From: Rhizonema sp. PD37
GTDB taxonomy: Bacteria > Cyanobacteriota > Cyanobacteriia > Cyanobacteriales > Nostocaceae
Direction of reading: 5' to 3'
Length of the DNA stretch: 55,110 nt
Assembly: GCA_029379215.1 (NCBI GenBank)
Contig: JAQYWO010000018.1
Span: 1 to 55,110, forward strand
Made by a program: the position numbers and the translations under genes. The notes beneath the pieces were generated by a model, which saw only the letters and a list, made by a program, of their open reading frames with translations, was not told where the DNA came from and searched no databases. Below are positions 45,399-53,670 of this stretch, piece after piece; the stretch's first letter is position 1; the number at the start of each line of letters is the position of its first letter.

Positions 45399-46052
45399 GG
45401 ATAGATTTTATCGTATGGTTGCTCTGACTACTGCACTCTTCACCTTGAAAGTCCATATTAGAGAGAAGAGTGCGATCGCATCACATCAGAACAATATTGC
45501 ATTTTTTCCAGTAGACAATGACCTAACACTACTAGTTTGAAACCAGATTTAATAGGTATTACCCACCCTATGCTCTATTAACCTTTAAATTCCCCATTCT
45601 CATCAAGTGCGATCGCATAATTCACGAACAATCTTTGTTGTCAAGTAGGCAATGCTTGTCTGTACTGACTTTGAATTACATTTATTTAGTATTGCTCATA
45701 TCAAGTTCGGGTGAACACTTAAAATAATGTTTGTAGTTGCGCTTTAGCGCTCTCAAACTGTTAAGAGCGCTAAAGCGCAACTACAAACATTATTATAAGT
45801 GTTCAACAGAACATGATATAAGTAGGTCAGCACGAAAAAAACTATAGCATCAGTAAAATAATAATGGATCTTGGAAAGCTGTGGAAAACTATCTCAGAGA
45901 CTAAGCTGAAGCTAATAAAGATTTTTATATCTGGAGTTTAGACTGATGCACGACAAAATGACTTAGTATTCTTAAGTGGACAAGCTACACATAGAAAAAT
46001 GCAAAAGCTCAATCGCAACTTCCTTTAATAGTCAACAATCCAGCCTATATAG
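45399..46052. other. Intergenic region hosting a long inverted repeat
   Basis: 650 bp without a supported gene. The main feature is the inverted-repeat element at 45698-45822. Two HIP1-like gcgatcgca sites flank it (about 45472 and 45610). The rest shows nothing further. Confidence 0.4.
45698..45822. repeat. Long inverted repeat (MITE/REP-like element)
   Basis: A perfect 31-bp stem (45723-45753 with 45764-45794) encloses the 10-base loop caaactgtta. The stem contains gttgcgctttagcgctct, itself partly palindromic. Imperfect pairing continues outward: tgaacactta (45712-45721) with taagtgttca (45796-45805), and tatcaagttc with gaacatgata (about 45700-45709 and 45809-45819). The overall length is about 125 bp and there is no coding capacity. 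It would form a very stable cruciform or RNA hairpin and resembles a miniature inverted-repeat or REP-type element. Confidence 0.85.
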
Positions 46053-46763
46053 CTAATGGCTAAGGGAACTTTTTAAACGTGTTCTTACTCCATCAAGTCT
46101 GGAAACATCTTGGCATGAAGTCCCTTTAAGTTCTATTAAGGGCGCGATCGCAACATGGCGCACTACTTTATCAATCCCCTCTCCACGGAGAATAGTCTGA
46201 GCGCGTAACTGAATTAATTGCTGAACTTTTGAACACTTAAGGACAGGAGTTAGTTCCTTTAATGCATCCAACAGTTGTGGGCTTAATTCATCTAATGATG
46301 GTCTTAGTACCTGAGTCAAGTCTGGTACATTATTAAAGGATTGAACCCCTTGTTTAAGCCAAGTTTGAAAATCATCTATTTGGACGAGCTTTCCAGCAAA
46401 TATTTGCCATTGAAAAAAAATAGCAGCAGTATCGGCGTCAACACCGTAAGATGTTGCTGTTGAGCGAATCTGTGCTAGTAAATCCTGTTCGCGCCCTGGT
46501 GCTTCAATGGAGCCATCTTGGTTCCATTTCCCACGGGCAACATCATTCTGAATCAGCAATCGTTGCCGTATCAGTTGTAATAATTTGTCTATCTGGGGTT
46601 CGTAACGTGAGAAGGACGTATTTGATTCTGAATACCCCTGTGTTGAGTTCTTTAACGACTGTGCAGAACTTGGCTTACTAGTCAACAGCAGTCCAAAAAC
46701 AATGAGAGTTATCTGCAATAATAAAAGCTTTTTAGAGTACTTGAATAAGAGTTTTATTAACAT
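46053..46763 (-). CDS. Secreted chorismate mutase, AroQ gamma type
   Basis: A 236-residue protein. A signal peptide (LLLQITLIVFGLLLTSKPSS-AQ) covers about residues 12-35. The following all-helical domain matches periplasmic AroQ-gamma chorismate mutases: LLQLIRQRLLIQNDVARGKW (Arg and Lys of the active site), then PGREQDLLAQIRSTATSYGV and FFQWQIFAGKLVQ. Two Cys in the C-terminal half may form a disulphide. The enzyme converts chorismate to prephenate; exported versions are known in some enteric, mycobacterial and plant-associated bacteria, where their role is debated. It is unlinked to other aromatic-pathway genes. Assignment rests on motif order, not on a database comparison. Confidence 0.75.
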   Translation of the reverse strand: MLIKLLFKYSKKLLLLQITLIVFGLLLTSKPSSAQSLKNSTQGYSESNTSFSRYEPQIDKLLQLIRQRLLIQNDVARGKWNQDGSIEAPGREQDLLAQIRSTATSYGVDADTAAIFFQWQIFAGKLVQIDDFQTWLKQGVQSFNNVPDLTQVLRPSLDELSPQLLDALKELTPVLKCSKVQQLIQLRAQTILRGEGIDKVVRHVAIAPLIELKGTSCQDVSRLDGVRTRLKSSLSH

Positions 46764-47099
46764 AAATTTTAGTTATATTATGTGGATTTCGAGCAATGAA
46801 AGCCATCATTTTCCTTAAGCAAAAAGTACGATGCCTGCAAGAGGTTACAGAAGTTGACCTTTGATATACTACCATTCAAAAGCTAAAATTTAAGAAATTA
46901 TTTAAACTTGAGACTTAAAGTTGAGGTGATATAAAAGGGTAAGAATTCACTACACAGGAGTCAGAATTCAGAATTTATAAGGAATATATCATTATTGGTA
47001 TATTCATTTCATCAAATGTTCTCGGTGTAGGTATACTATTCTGACTCCTGGATTCTGGCTCCTGAATTCTTATATAAAAGGTAGTTTAGCTGCTCTTTC
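46764..47099. repeat. Intergenic with 13-bp inverted repeat
   Basis: The arms caggagtcagaat (46955-46967) and attctgactcctg (47038-47050) form a perfect 13-bp inverted repeat around 70 bases, followed by a gattctggctcctgaattct variant. Such gactcctg/caggagtc words are frequent filler between cyanobacterial genes. The region is the promoter area for the divergent chorismate mutase and ABC exporter genes. Confidence 0.6.
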
Positions 47100-48887
47100 A
47101 TGAACGGACCAAACCATAACCAAAAATCATACAAAACGCTGTTGTTGACGTACAACAGTCACAAACCACTCTCGACGCTATTGCTGCTCTATCGTCATGA
47201 CTGGGGTAAGCTTTTGCTGTCAATGCTGTTTTATGTGATCAAACATAGCCCTGAGTGGATTCGACCTGTTGTCATTGCTAACATTATCGATATCATATCG
47301 CGCCCTCAACAGCACTCTTTAACACAACTCTGGCTGAATGGGGCAGTTTTAGCTATATCCGTCATTCAAAATATTTTCACTCACTATTTGCATATCATGA
47401 CCATGAGTGCTGCAACTCGCAAAATGGAAGTAAATTTGCGTTCGGCTTTAACTTCTCAGTTGCAACAGCTCACAATCGGTTTTTACAAGCAGCGCAGTAC
47501 TGGTGTACTACAGGTAAAGCTTTTGCGAGATGTGGAGGAAATTCAACTACTAACAAATTATATTTTTCAACTTCTGCCTTCAGCAATATTGACAATTCTG
47601 GTCGCAATCGTAATCACTGCCATGCGTGCTTGGAGGTTTTTATTCTTCTTTGTCGCGACAGTGCCGACAGCTGTCATTTTAGTGCAGGTACTAAAAACGC
47701 CAATTCAAAAACGCAACCATATCTTTCGCCGACAAATAGAAGGGATGTCTTCGCACATCATGGAAATGATTAAGCTGGTTCCAGTAACGCGGGCACATGG
47801 CATTGAAGACACTGAAATCGCACGGACAGGGCAGCGGTTGAACTCTGTGAAAAGGGCAGCAATGCAGCTTGATAGCATTAACGCCATCACGAATGCATCG
47901 ACTTGGGTGATGCTGCGTCTGTTCAATACCATCTGTCTGGTAACTTCTGCTTATTTGGCATACACCCATCAAATGCATATTACCGCTGGGGATGTCGTGT
48001 TGTTAACAGGCTATTTTGATGCCTTAACTAATTCTATCGTGCAGATTTTGACAGTACTACCACAGATTGGTACAGGTTTTGAATCTATTCGATCGCTAGG
48101 TGAAATTTTAGAGTGTCCTGACTTAGAACAGAATCAAGGCAAGTATTCACTCACGCAGGTGCGAGGAGAGTTTTTATTTGAGGCTGTTAGTTTTATTTAT
48201 CAAGGTAGTGATCGTCCAGCACTCGATCACATTTCGCTGCACGTCAATCCCGGCGAAACTATTGCCATAGTTGGTCCTTCAGGCTCTGGGAAGTCTACTT
48301 TACTCAATCAAATCATTGGTTTTCTGCGACCAACAGAGGGACATATCTATCTAGATAATCAGGATATGAATGATTTGGATTTAAGGACTTATCGACAGTT
48401 TGTCTCTGTTGTTCCCCAAGAAACAATTTTATTTGAAGGTACGATACGAGAAAATATTCTTTATGGCTTGCAATTTGTTAGTGAACGGGAGTTACAACAG
48501 GCAATTCAAGATGCCAATGCTTTAGAATTTATTGTCACTTTACCCCAACAACTTGATACTGTAATTGGTGAGAATGGAACAAAACTCTCAGGAGGGCAGC
48601 GGCAGCGATTAGCGATCGCCCGTGCTTTGGTTCGGAATCCGAAAGTACTGATTTTAGATGAAGCCACTGCTTCTGTAGACACTGCATCGGAAGTGTTAAT
48701 TCAAGAAGCGATCGAGCGTTTAATGAAAAACCGCACAACATTCGTAGTCGCTCACCGACTTTCAACAATCCGTAAAGCTGACCTTATTGTAGTACTTAAT
48801 AAAGGACAAATTGCGGAAATTGGCACTCACCAGCAATTGTTGCAGCAAAAGGGCTTGTATGCCAGCTTAATTGCATTGCAGGCATAG
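47100..48887 (+). CDS. ABC exporter, fused permease and ATPase
   Basis: A 595-residue ABCB-type half-transporter. Residues about 30-330 form the six-helix permease domain. The ATPase (about 355-590) has Walker A VGPSGSGKSTLL, Q-loop SVVPQETILFEG, signature LSGGQRQRLAIARAL, Walker B VLILDEATAS and the H-switch VVAHRLSTIRKAD. There is no N-terminal C39 peptidase domain. It would work as a homodimer exporting lipids, peptides or drugs; the substrate is unknown. It stands first in a same-strand row with DUF4112 (49081) and a Nif11-like peptide (49716), so a link to peptide export can be proposed but is not shown. Confidence 0.93.
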   Translation: MNGPNHNQKSYKTLLLTYNSHKPLSTLLLLYRHDWGKLLLSMLFYVIKHSPEWIRPVVIANIIDIISRPQQHSLTQLWLNGAVLAISVIQNIFTHYLHIMTMSAATRKMEVNLRSALTSQLQQLTIGFYKQRSTGVLQVKLLRDVEEIQLLTNYIFQLLPSAILTILVAIVITAMRAWRFLFFFVATVPTAVILVQVLKTPIQKRNHIFRRQIEGMSSHIMEMIKLVPVTRAHGIEDTEIARTGQRLNSVKRAAMQLDSINAITNASTWVMLRLFNTICLVTSAYLAYTHQMHITAGDVVLLTGYFDALTNSIVQILTVLPQIGTGFESIRSLGEILECPDLEQNQGKYSLTQVRGEFLFEAVSFIYQGSDRPALDHISLHVNPGETIAIVGPSGSGKSTLLNQIIGFLRPTEGHIYLDNQDMNDLDLRTYRQFVSVVPQETILFEGTIRENILYGLQFVSERELQQAIQDANALEFIVTLPQQLDTVIGENGTKLSGGQRQRLAIARALVRNPKVLILDEATASVDTASEVLIQEAIERLMKNRTTFVVAHRLSTIRKADLIVVLNKGQIAEIGTHQQLLQQKGLYASLIALQA

Positions 48888-49080
48888 TGAGTTATATAGT
48901 CTACCGCATTGCATTGTTATCGTTTGCTACCGCAATAGTTTCCCCGTGAAGGCGTTGCATTGAAGACTTGGGCTTGCTGGCAGGGAAGATAAGATTGTAC
49001 CACCAATATTATCCTCTGATAGCGATGTACTCGTCATGAGGATTTTTCTTCTTCATGCTCCTTCTAAGGGTACAAGACGA

Positions 49081-49515
49081 ATGTCAGAAGGTAGTGCAAA
49101 TATCATAAATATGGACACAATTCAACGCCTAGCTACTCTCAACCGCATTCGTAAACTCAGCCGTCTGATGGATACATCTATTGGTATTCCAGGGACACGT
49201 TTTCGCTTTGGTCTAGATCCAATTATTGGTTTGCTTCCAGGTGGTGGTGATTTAATCAGTACCGCATTTTCGGCTTACATCATTTTTTTGGCTACTCGTT
49301 TTGGCTTACCACGTCAAGACTTAACCAAAATGATTTTTAACGTTGCTTTAGAATCAGTTCTGGGTACCGTGCCTTTGGTTGGTGATTTATTTGATGCTTA
49401 CTATAAGTCCAATATTCGCAATTTAGCAATTTTAGAGCAGCATTTAATGGCGGTGGAACCAGAACTTGAACAAATAGCTACTGAACTTGAAGAGAGTAAG
49501 GTTAGTTCAGTATAG
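49081..49515 (+). CDS. DUF4112 membrane-associated protein
   Basis: A 144-residue protein with the DUF4112 pattern: a helical start (LATLNRIRKLSRLMDTSIGI), then PGTRFRFGLDPIIGLLPGGG followed by DLISTAFSAYIIFLATRFGL. Further on is ESVLGTVPLVGDLFDAYYKS. Two hydrophobic segments suggest a membrane hairpin. The frame is open from ATG 49036, but AAGGG lies ten bases before the ATG at 49081, which is preferred; ATG 49111 is also possible. The family is widespread and its function unknown. It lies 190 bp after the ABC exporter on the same strand. Confidence 0.85.
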   Translation: MSEGSANIINMDTIQRLATLNRIRKLSRLMDTSIGIPGTRFRFGLDPIIGLLPGGGDLISTAFSAYIIFLATRFGLPRQDLTKMIFNVALESVLGTVPLVGDLFDAYYKSNIRNLAILEQHLMAVEPELEQIATELEESKVSSV

Positions 49516-49715
49516 GCTGTGGATAAGTTCAGTTTTCAGCTTAAAAACTTTCACAGTTGTGTGAACTTTTGTCAAAATCAATCTTATCTTCTTATATTTG
49601 GGTCAATATAGAAATATGACTCTAAGTTATTAGCTCCATTAGCTAAGTTTGGTAAAACTATAGAAGCTAGATAACTGAATTCAAATTATAAATTTCGTAT
49701 AGGAGAGGGACTGTC

Positions 49716-49949
49716 ATGGCACAGCAAACTGCAGCCCAACTTTTTAAAGCCGTCCAACAAGATCAAGCATTAAAGGAAAGACTAAAAGCCGCGTCTAATC
49801 CAGAAGCTTTTGTTCAGATTGCTCGAGAACGTGGCTATGATTTTACAGTTGAAGAATTAGAGACAAGCTTGAGTAATATGTCTTCAGAAGAATTGGCAGG
49901 CATTATGAATCCAGGAATGGCACCTAGATTTCACATTCATCCAAGGTAA
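49716..49949 (+). CDS. Nif11-like leader peptide protein
   Basis: A 77-residue Nif11-domain peptide. The helical N-terminal part (AQLFKAVQQDQALKERLKAA) and the NPEAFVQIARERGYDFTVEE segment are the Nif11/nitrile-hydratase-like leader found on RiPP precursors. The core-side end is EELAGIMNPGMAPRFHIHPR, the common NPGxAPRxHI tail, which lacks a double-glycine cleavage site and has no Cys, Ser or Thr for lanthionine or azole formation. It may be a free-standing Nif11 protein rather than a precursor. The strong ribosome site AGGAG (49701-49705) stands ten bases before the ATG. An ABC exporter and DUF4112 gene are upstream; no modifying enzyme is in view. Confidence 0.9.
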   Translation: MAQQTAAQLFKAVQQDQALKERLKAASNPEAFVQIARERGYDFTVEELETSLSNMSSEELAGIMNPGMAPRFHIHPR

Positions 49950-50308
49950 TATCTAAGATAGTGGAATGAAGGCACAGATAGGTGTACAAACTATCGCTCT
50001 ACTCATAACTTCTACTTGAAATGCGTAATACCGCTTAAGCCTTTGCCTTTGGTATCACACCTGAAAATATAGCTTTTACCAAATGTTACTGTCTACTTAG
50101 AATAGCAGTGTGAATTCAAACATTTTTACGCCTGATTCTTATAGGTGAAAATTTGGTGGATGGAAAATTCTTTTCATCAAAACGTGATGTCATACTGAAC
50201 CAATGACTTTTAAAGATGCGGACGGTATTGAGAAGCGCTATATACGTCAAATCTTTAGGGTTTAAAAACTAAGTAGCAGTACAGCTTAGCTAGGTTAAAC
50301 TAGGTGAA

Positions 50309-50351
50309 AAATATTGGTATGTGATATTATTTATATCACATACCAATATTT
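50309..50351. terminator. Perfect 19-bp hairpin
   Basis: The arms 50309-50327 and 50333-50351 are exact complements around the loop tattt (left arm aaatattggtatgtgatat). Twelve bases later follows a run of T residues flanked by gactt and aagtc, itself able to fold. It lies 360 bp after the Nif11-like gene and 130 bp after the stop of the small reverse ORF. It could end transcription from either side, or be a protein-binding palindrome. Confidence 0.6.
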
Positions 50352-50483
50352 CGTAATCGACTTTTTTTTTAAGTCAAAAATTAAAATTCATTTACCAACA
50401 CCACGAATTTACTAGTAGCTTGGTTTATACATTACTACAATTTCATTCTGTTTATGAGCAAACCAAAACCCTGATATTTGCAG

Positions 50484-50591
50484 TTAATGCGGTAGCAAAA
50501 GTTTGTAACCAAAGGGAGATCCGAAATAAAAGGTTGTTGCCACAAAAAGAATTGTCAAAATTCCTAATGCAATGACGGCTCCAAATTGCAT
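50484..50591 (-). CDS. Candidate 35-residue single-helix membrane protein
   Basis: A small reverse-strand frame starts at ATG 50591 and ends at TAA (50486-50484). The product has an ideal transmembrane segment (QFGAVIALGILTILFVATTF) followed by YFGSPFGYKLLLPH. The amphipathic tail and strict N-terminal helix resemble the tiny subunits of photosynthetic or NDH complexes, though I do not recognise it as any named one. No other frame here has comparable protein-like character. The ribosome site is weak (AGG about 13 bases upstream). The gene would be missed by length-based gene callers. Confidence 0.45.
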   Translation of the reverse strand: MQFGAVIALGILTILFVATTFYFGSPFGYKLLLPH

Positions 50592-50848
50592 CTGGTTTAC
50601 GCCTGCACATACTCAAAATGGTCTTCATAAAGCAATTACTAAAGTGGAACTTTTGACTATTCGGCTTGGTGCAATGGGAGTATTTGAACAAAGAGAGGTG
50701 TATGAAAGATAATAATTTATCTGCTCCACTTTGCTTGTCACTTATTACTGTTTGGAGATTCATAGGCTGATACACTCATTTTTTACAACTTATGGAAAGG
50801 TCAAAAAGATATTTAAAATGCGCCAGTGAGCAGTATTGAAGTTTAAGT

Positions 50849-51733
50849 TTAATACTGCTTACGGCCTGTGTGATTAACAAAAGGAAATAAAGGACTACCT
50901 GGTGACCATAATTCTGTACTGCCAGGATGTAGGTCAAAGTAATCAGGTTTAGTAGTAACTCGTAAAGTTTCCCTCATTCCAGGCATAGAGAATTTATATT
51001 CGCCATCCTGCATACATTGAACATCAATGCCTGGAGGTAAGAAAGAAGGAGTTTGTAGTATTTTGTCTAAGGTTTTTAAATCATATAATGGTTTCGGACG
51101 CGGAGGTTCTTCTAAATCAGCTTCGGTAATTATATCTAAATCAAAACTATCCGCTTGTGCTTGACGAATGCTGCTATCCAATTGATTAACTAGTATCGCT
51201 CGTTGTTCTTCTTTTTGAGTGCGGCTAGATAAAGCAGCATTGGTAATACTTCTAGGTAAGGTGGCTAAAATTGGCTGTAACTTACCCACATATTGAGAAA
51301 ATAAGCCAATTCGTTCTCTTAAAGCCAAATAAACATCTGTTTCTACAGTATTTTCATAATGTAAGTTAATAATTTTAATGTTTTCAAATGCTTGCCCTAA
51401 ACGGTCAATTCTGCCAATTCTCTGCTCAACCCTCATAGGATTCCAGGGCATATCGTAGTTAATTAATGATCCACAAAATTGGAAATTTAAGCCTTCGGCT
51501 GCTGCATCTGTACAGAGAAGAATATCAGCTTTACCTTCCCGAAATATTCGCTTAGTGTCATCTCTAGAAATAACTCGCCAATTGCCATTACTTACAGTTA
51601 ATTCTCCTCCACGCCCCGAAAAGCAAATAACTTTATATTGTTCTTTTTGAATTAAATACTGGCGCAGAAAATCCATAGTGTCAGTATATTGAGTAAATAT
51701 AATCTTCAACTGCTTCATAGACTTTTCTTTCAT
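50849..51733 (-). pseudogene. 3' piece of broken PLD-SNF2 helicase (helicase C domain)
   Basis: This frame (294 residues from an internal ATG) encodes the second helicase lobe of an SNF2-like protein: IIFTQYTDTMDFLRQYL, ADILLCTDAAAEGLNFQFCG, and the motif VI region VEQRIGRIDRLGQAFENI. A C-terminal tail extends to HTGRKQY. It has no start of its own: it is the continuation of the upstream frame (51681-53664), which ends AVEDYIYSIY and a TGA inside the overlap. In intact relatives I would expect a linker of one to two hundred residues between the AVEDY helix and KxIIFTQY; that linker is deleted here and the frame shifted. The product is thus not made as one chain. Confidence 0.8.
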
Positions 51734-53664
51734 CAGTAGTTAAAGTAACAAATCCGTCTTCAACAATACGAGTAGCAATACGACTACTAATTTTTCCGGC
51801 TTCGTAATAGCGACGCAATAATTCACGGGTATGGCGCGAAATAAGGCGATTAACCGGGGTATTACTTCGCATGATTGCGATCGCTGCTCGTCTTTTGTCG
51901 CTGTTGAATTGCTTTCTCGGTAGGGTGGCTTCATCTCTGAGGGCTTGCAATACTTTTTTGGTGGCTAATTTACTACCACCTGAGACAAATTTTTGAGCAG
52001 CTTCTAAGGCTGTTTCGCCAAACTGCGCTTCAACAGCACGAAACAATCGTGCCATGAATTCAAATTGATCATAACTAGGGTTGAGTGTGCTGGCATAATC
52101 AAAGAAATGGCGGAAGCTTCCCAGATCCCACTGTTGAGGCAGCCCTAGTAAATTGAGTAAGTCCCAAACTTCTATAGGGCTAACTTGCATGGGAGTTGCA
52201 GTTAATAGAACTAAACCTTGAGTTCTATGTTTTAACTGCTGCATTAATCGCAATAATTGATTAGGCCCTTTAGGTTGAGTACCACTCACACCTTGGCGGC
52301 GGGCATGATGTGCTTCATCGAGAACTATTAAGTCGTAAGGTTCGGTTTCATTAATTAATTCTTTTGCGCGATCTGCTCTTCGCATTAAGTGGCTGGAGGT
52401 AATGACAATCGGTTCAATGTGCCATTCCTGACGGCTGATGGGTTTAATGATGGGTTTACCTAACACTCTCAACGCTGGGCAATCATACCAAGTTAAAGTT
52501 TTACCATTATAAATAGGAACATTCAGATTAAATTTTTCTCTAAGTTCAATTTGCCATTGAGTCAGAACTGCTTTGGGTGCAAGGATGAGAATCCGCTTGG
52601 CTTTGCCTGCTAACCAAGCTTGACGAATCAATAATCCAGCTTGAATGGTTTTACCTAAACCAACTTCGTCTGCAATTAGGAGTTTAGGAGGCCAATTTTG
52701 ATAAAGGCGTTCAAAAGCATTTATTTGGTGAGGATAGGGTGTAATTGCACAGGTAGCTTCGCCAACGCGATCGCCATCTCCGGGGATTGCAGCGCCATGC
52801 TGAATCAAACTCCAAACTTCTTTAAATTGTTCTTGCAGATCCAGAGGCTGATTCTTCTCAACAAAAACTGTTTCATGACTATCAGGGTTTGATTTATCGC
52901 TCAAATCAACAATAGAAGGCTGACTACTGGCTTCTGACTCTGGAATTCTCTCTAATCGTTTGGGTTTTTGATCATTAGGTGGGAGATAACTGAGGAGTTG
53001 TGCTTTTACCGCAGTAGGAACATCAATGACTAAACAGCGTTTGGCTTGGTTTGTCCAGAGTTTAGCAAAGCCTCGTTCCTCTTCATCTAAATGGAGTTTT
53101 GTTCCACTCCCATCTGTAAAAACATGAAAACTCTCCCAATTTCCTGCCCAGCCTTTAGCTGTTTCATTTACACTGCCATTAAACGCTAGTCTGTTGCCAG
53201 CTTTGTCTTCAATAATTCCGGCTTTTTCGTGAAAAATGCCTTGTATCGGTATCGGCTGACGGAGAGGAGAACAAGGTAAGGCAAGTTTCACCTCTAAATA
53301 TCCCTGTGCAATCATCCAAGACAGAAGTTCTAAGGCGTCTGCTTGTTCAATATTCTCTGGCATTAAGGGAAAATTAGATAGAGAACGATCTACTACTTCT
53401 CTGAATTTTTCACCTCGTGCGATCGCTTCTACCTCTTGTTCGTTTAGAGTGCAGCCAATGACTAACCGCATCGTTCCATTATTTCGGATTAAACCCTCAA
53501 TTCCTATTGCAGCTAAGGTCAGGCAGGATACGCGCAGAAAAAAAGCCTGTAGAACGCTCATAGCGTACTGCACAATTAAGCGCAGGTTCGTAAAACTCTT
53601 TAATCAAACTCAATGTGTCAGAGTCGTACTTAGTTGCCCAAGTATAATCTGTAAGTAAAGCCAT
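51681..53664 (-). pseudogene. 5' piece of broken PLD-SNF2 helicase
   Basis: The true start appears to be ATG 53664 (MALLTDYTWATKYDSDTLSL, then ALNCAVRYERSTGFFSARIL). A tandem CCTG duplication (CAGGCAGG on the forward strand, 53520-53527) shifts the frame. Removing one copy restores ARILTLAAIGIEGLIRNNG and the long frame that follows. That frame carries a phospholipase D-like part (FHEKAGIIEDKAGNRLAFNG and NGSVNETAKGW) and the first SNF2 lobe: Walker A ADEVGLGKTIQAG, DEAH motif LIVLDEAHHAR, and motif III LLTATPMQ. Such PLD-helicase fusions occur in anti-phage loci. The gene begins 7 bp downstream of the DUF262 gene and is probably its operon partner. Two separate lesions make it inactive. Confidence 0.8.
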
Positions 53665-53670
53665 AAATTT

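Larger units (their letters stand above)
49950..50848. other. 900-bp intergenic region with hairpin and small ORF
   Basis: No long gene is supported. The region holds the 19-bp hairpin (50309-50351), a T-run with flanking gactt/aagtc (50358-50375), and a 35-codon reverse ORF (50484-50591), both listed separately. A reverse frame over 50452-50775 has no family features and was not accepted. Confidence 0.4.

Noticed and set aside
50452..50775. 107-codon reverse frame
   Set aside because: Cys/His/Trp-rich odd composition without a family; the better candidate in this place is the 35-codon membrane ORF in another frame.
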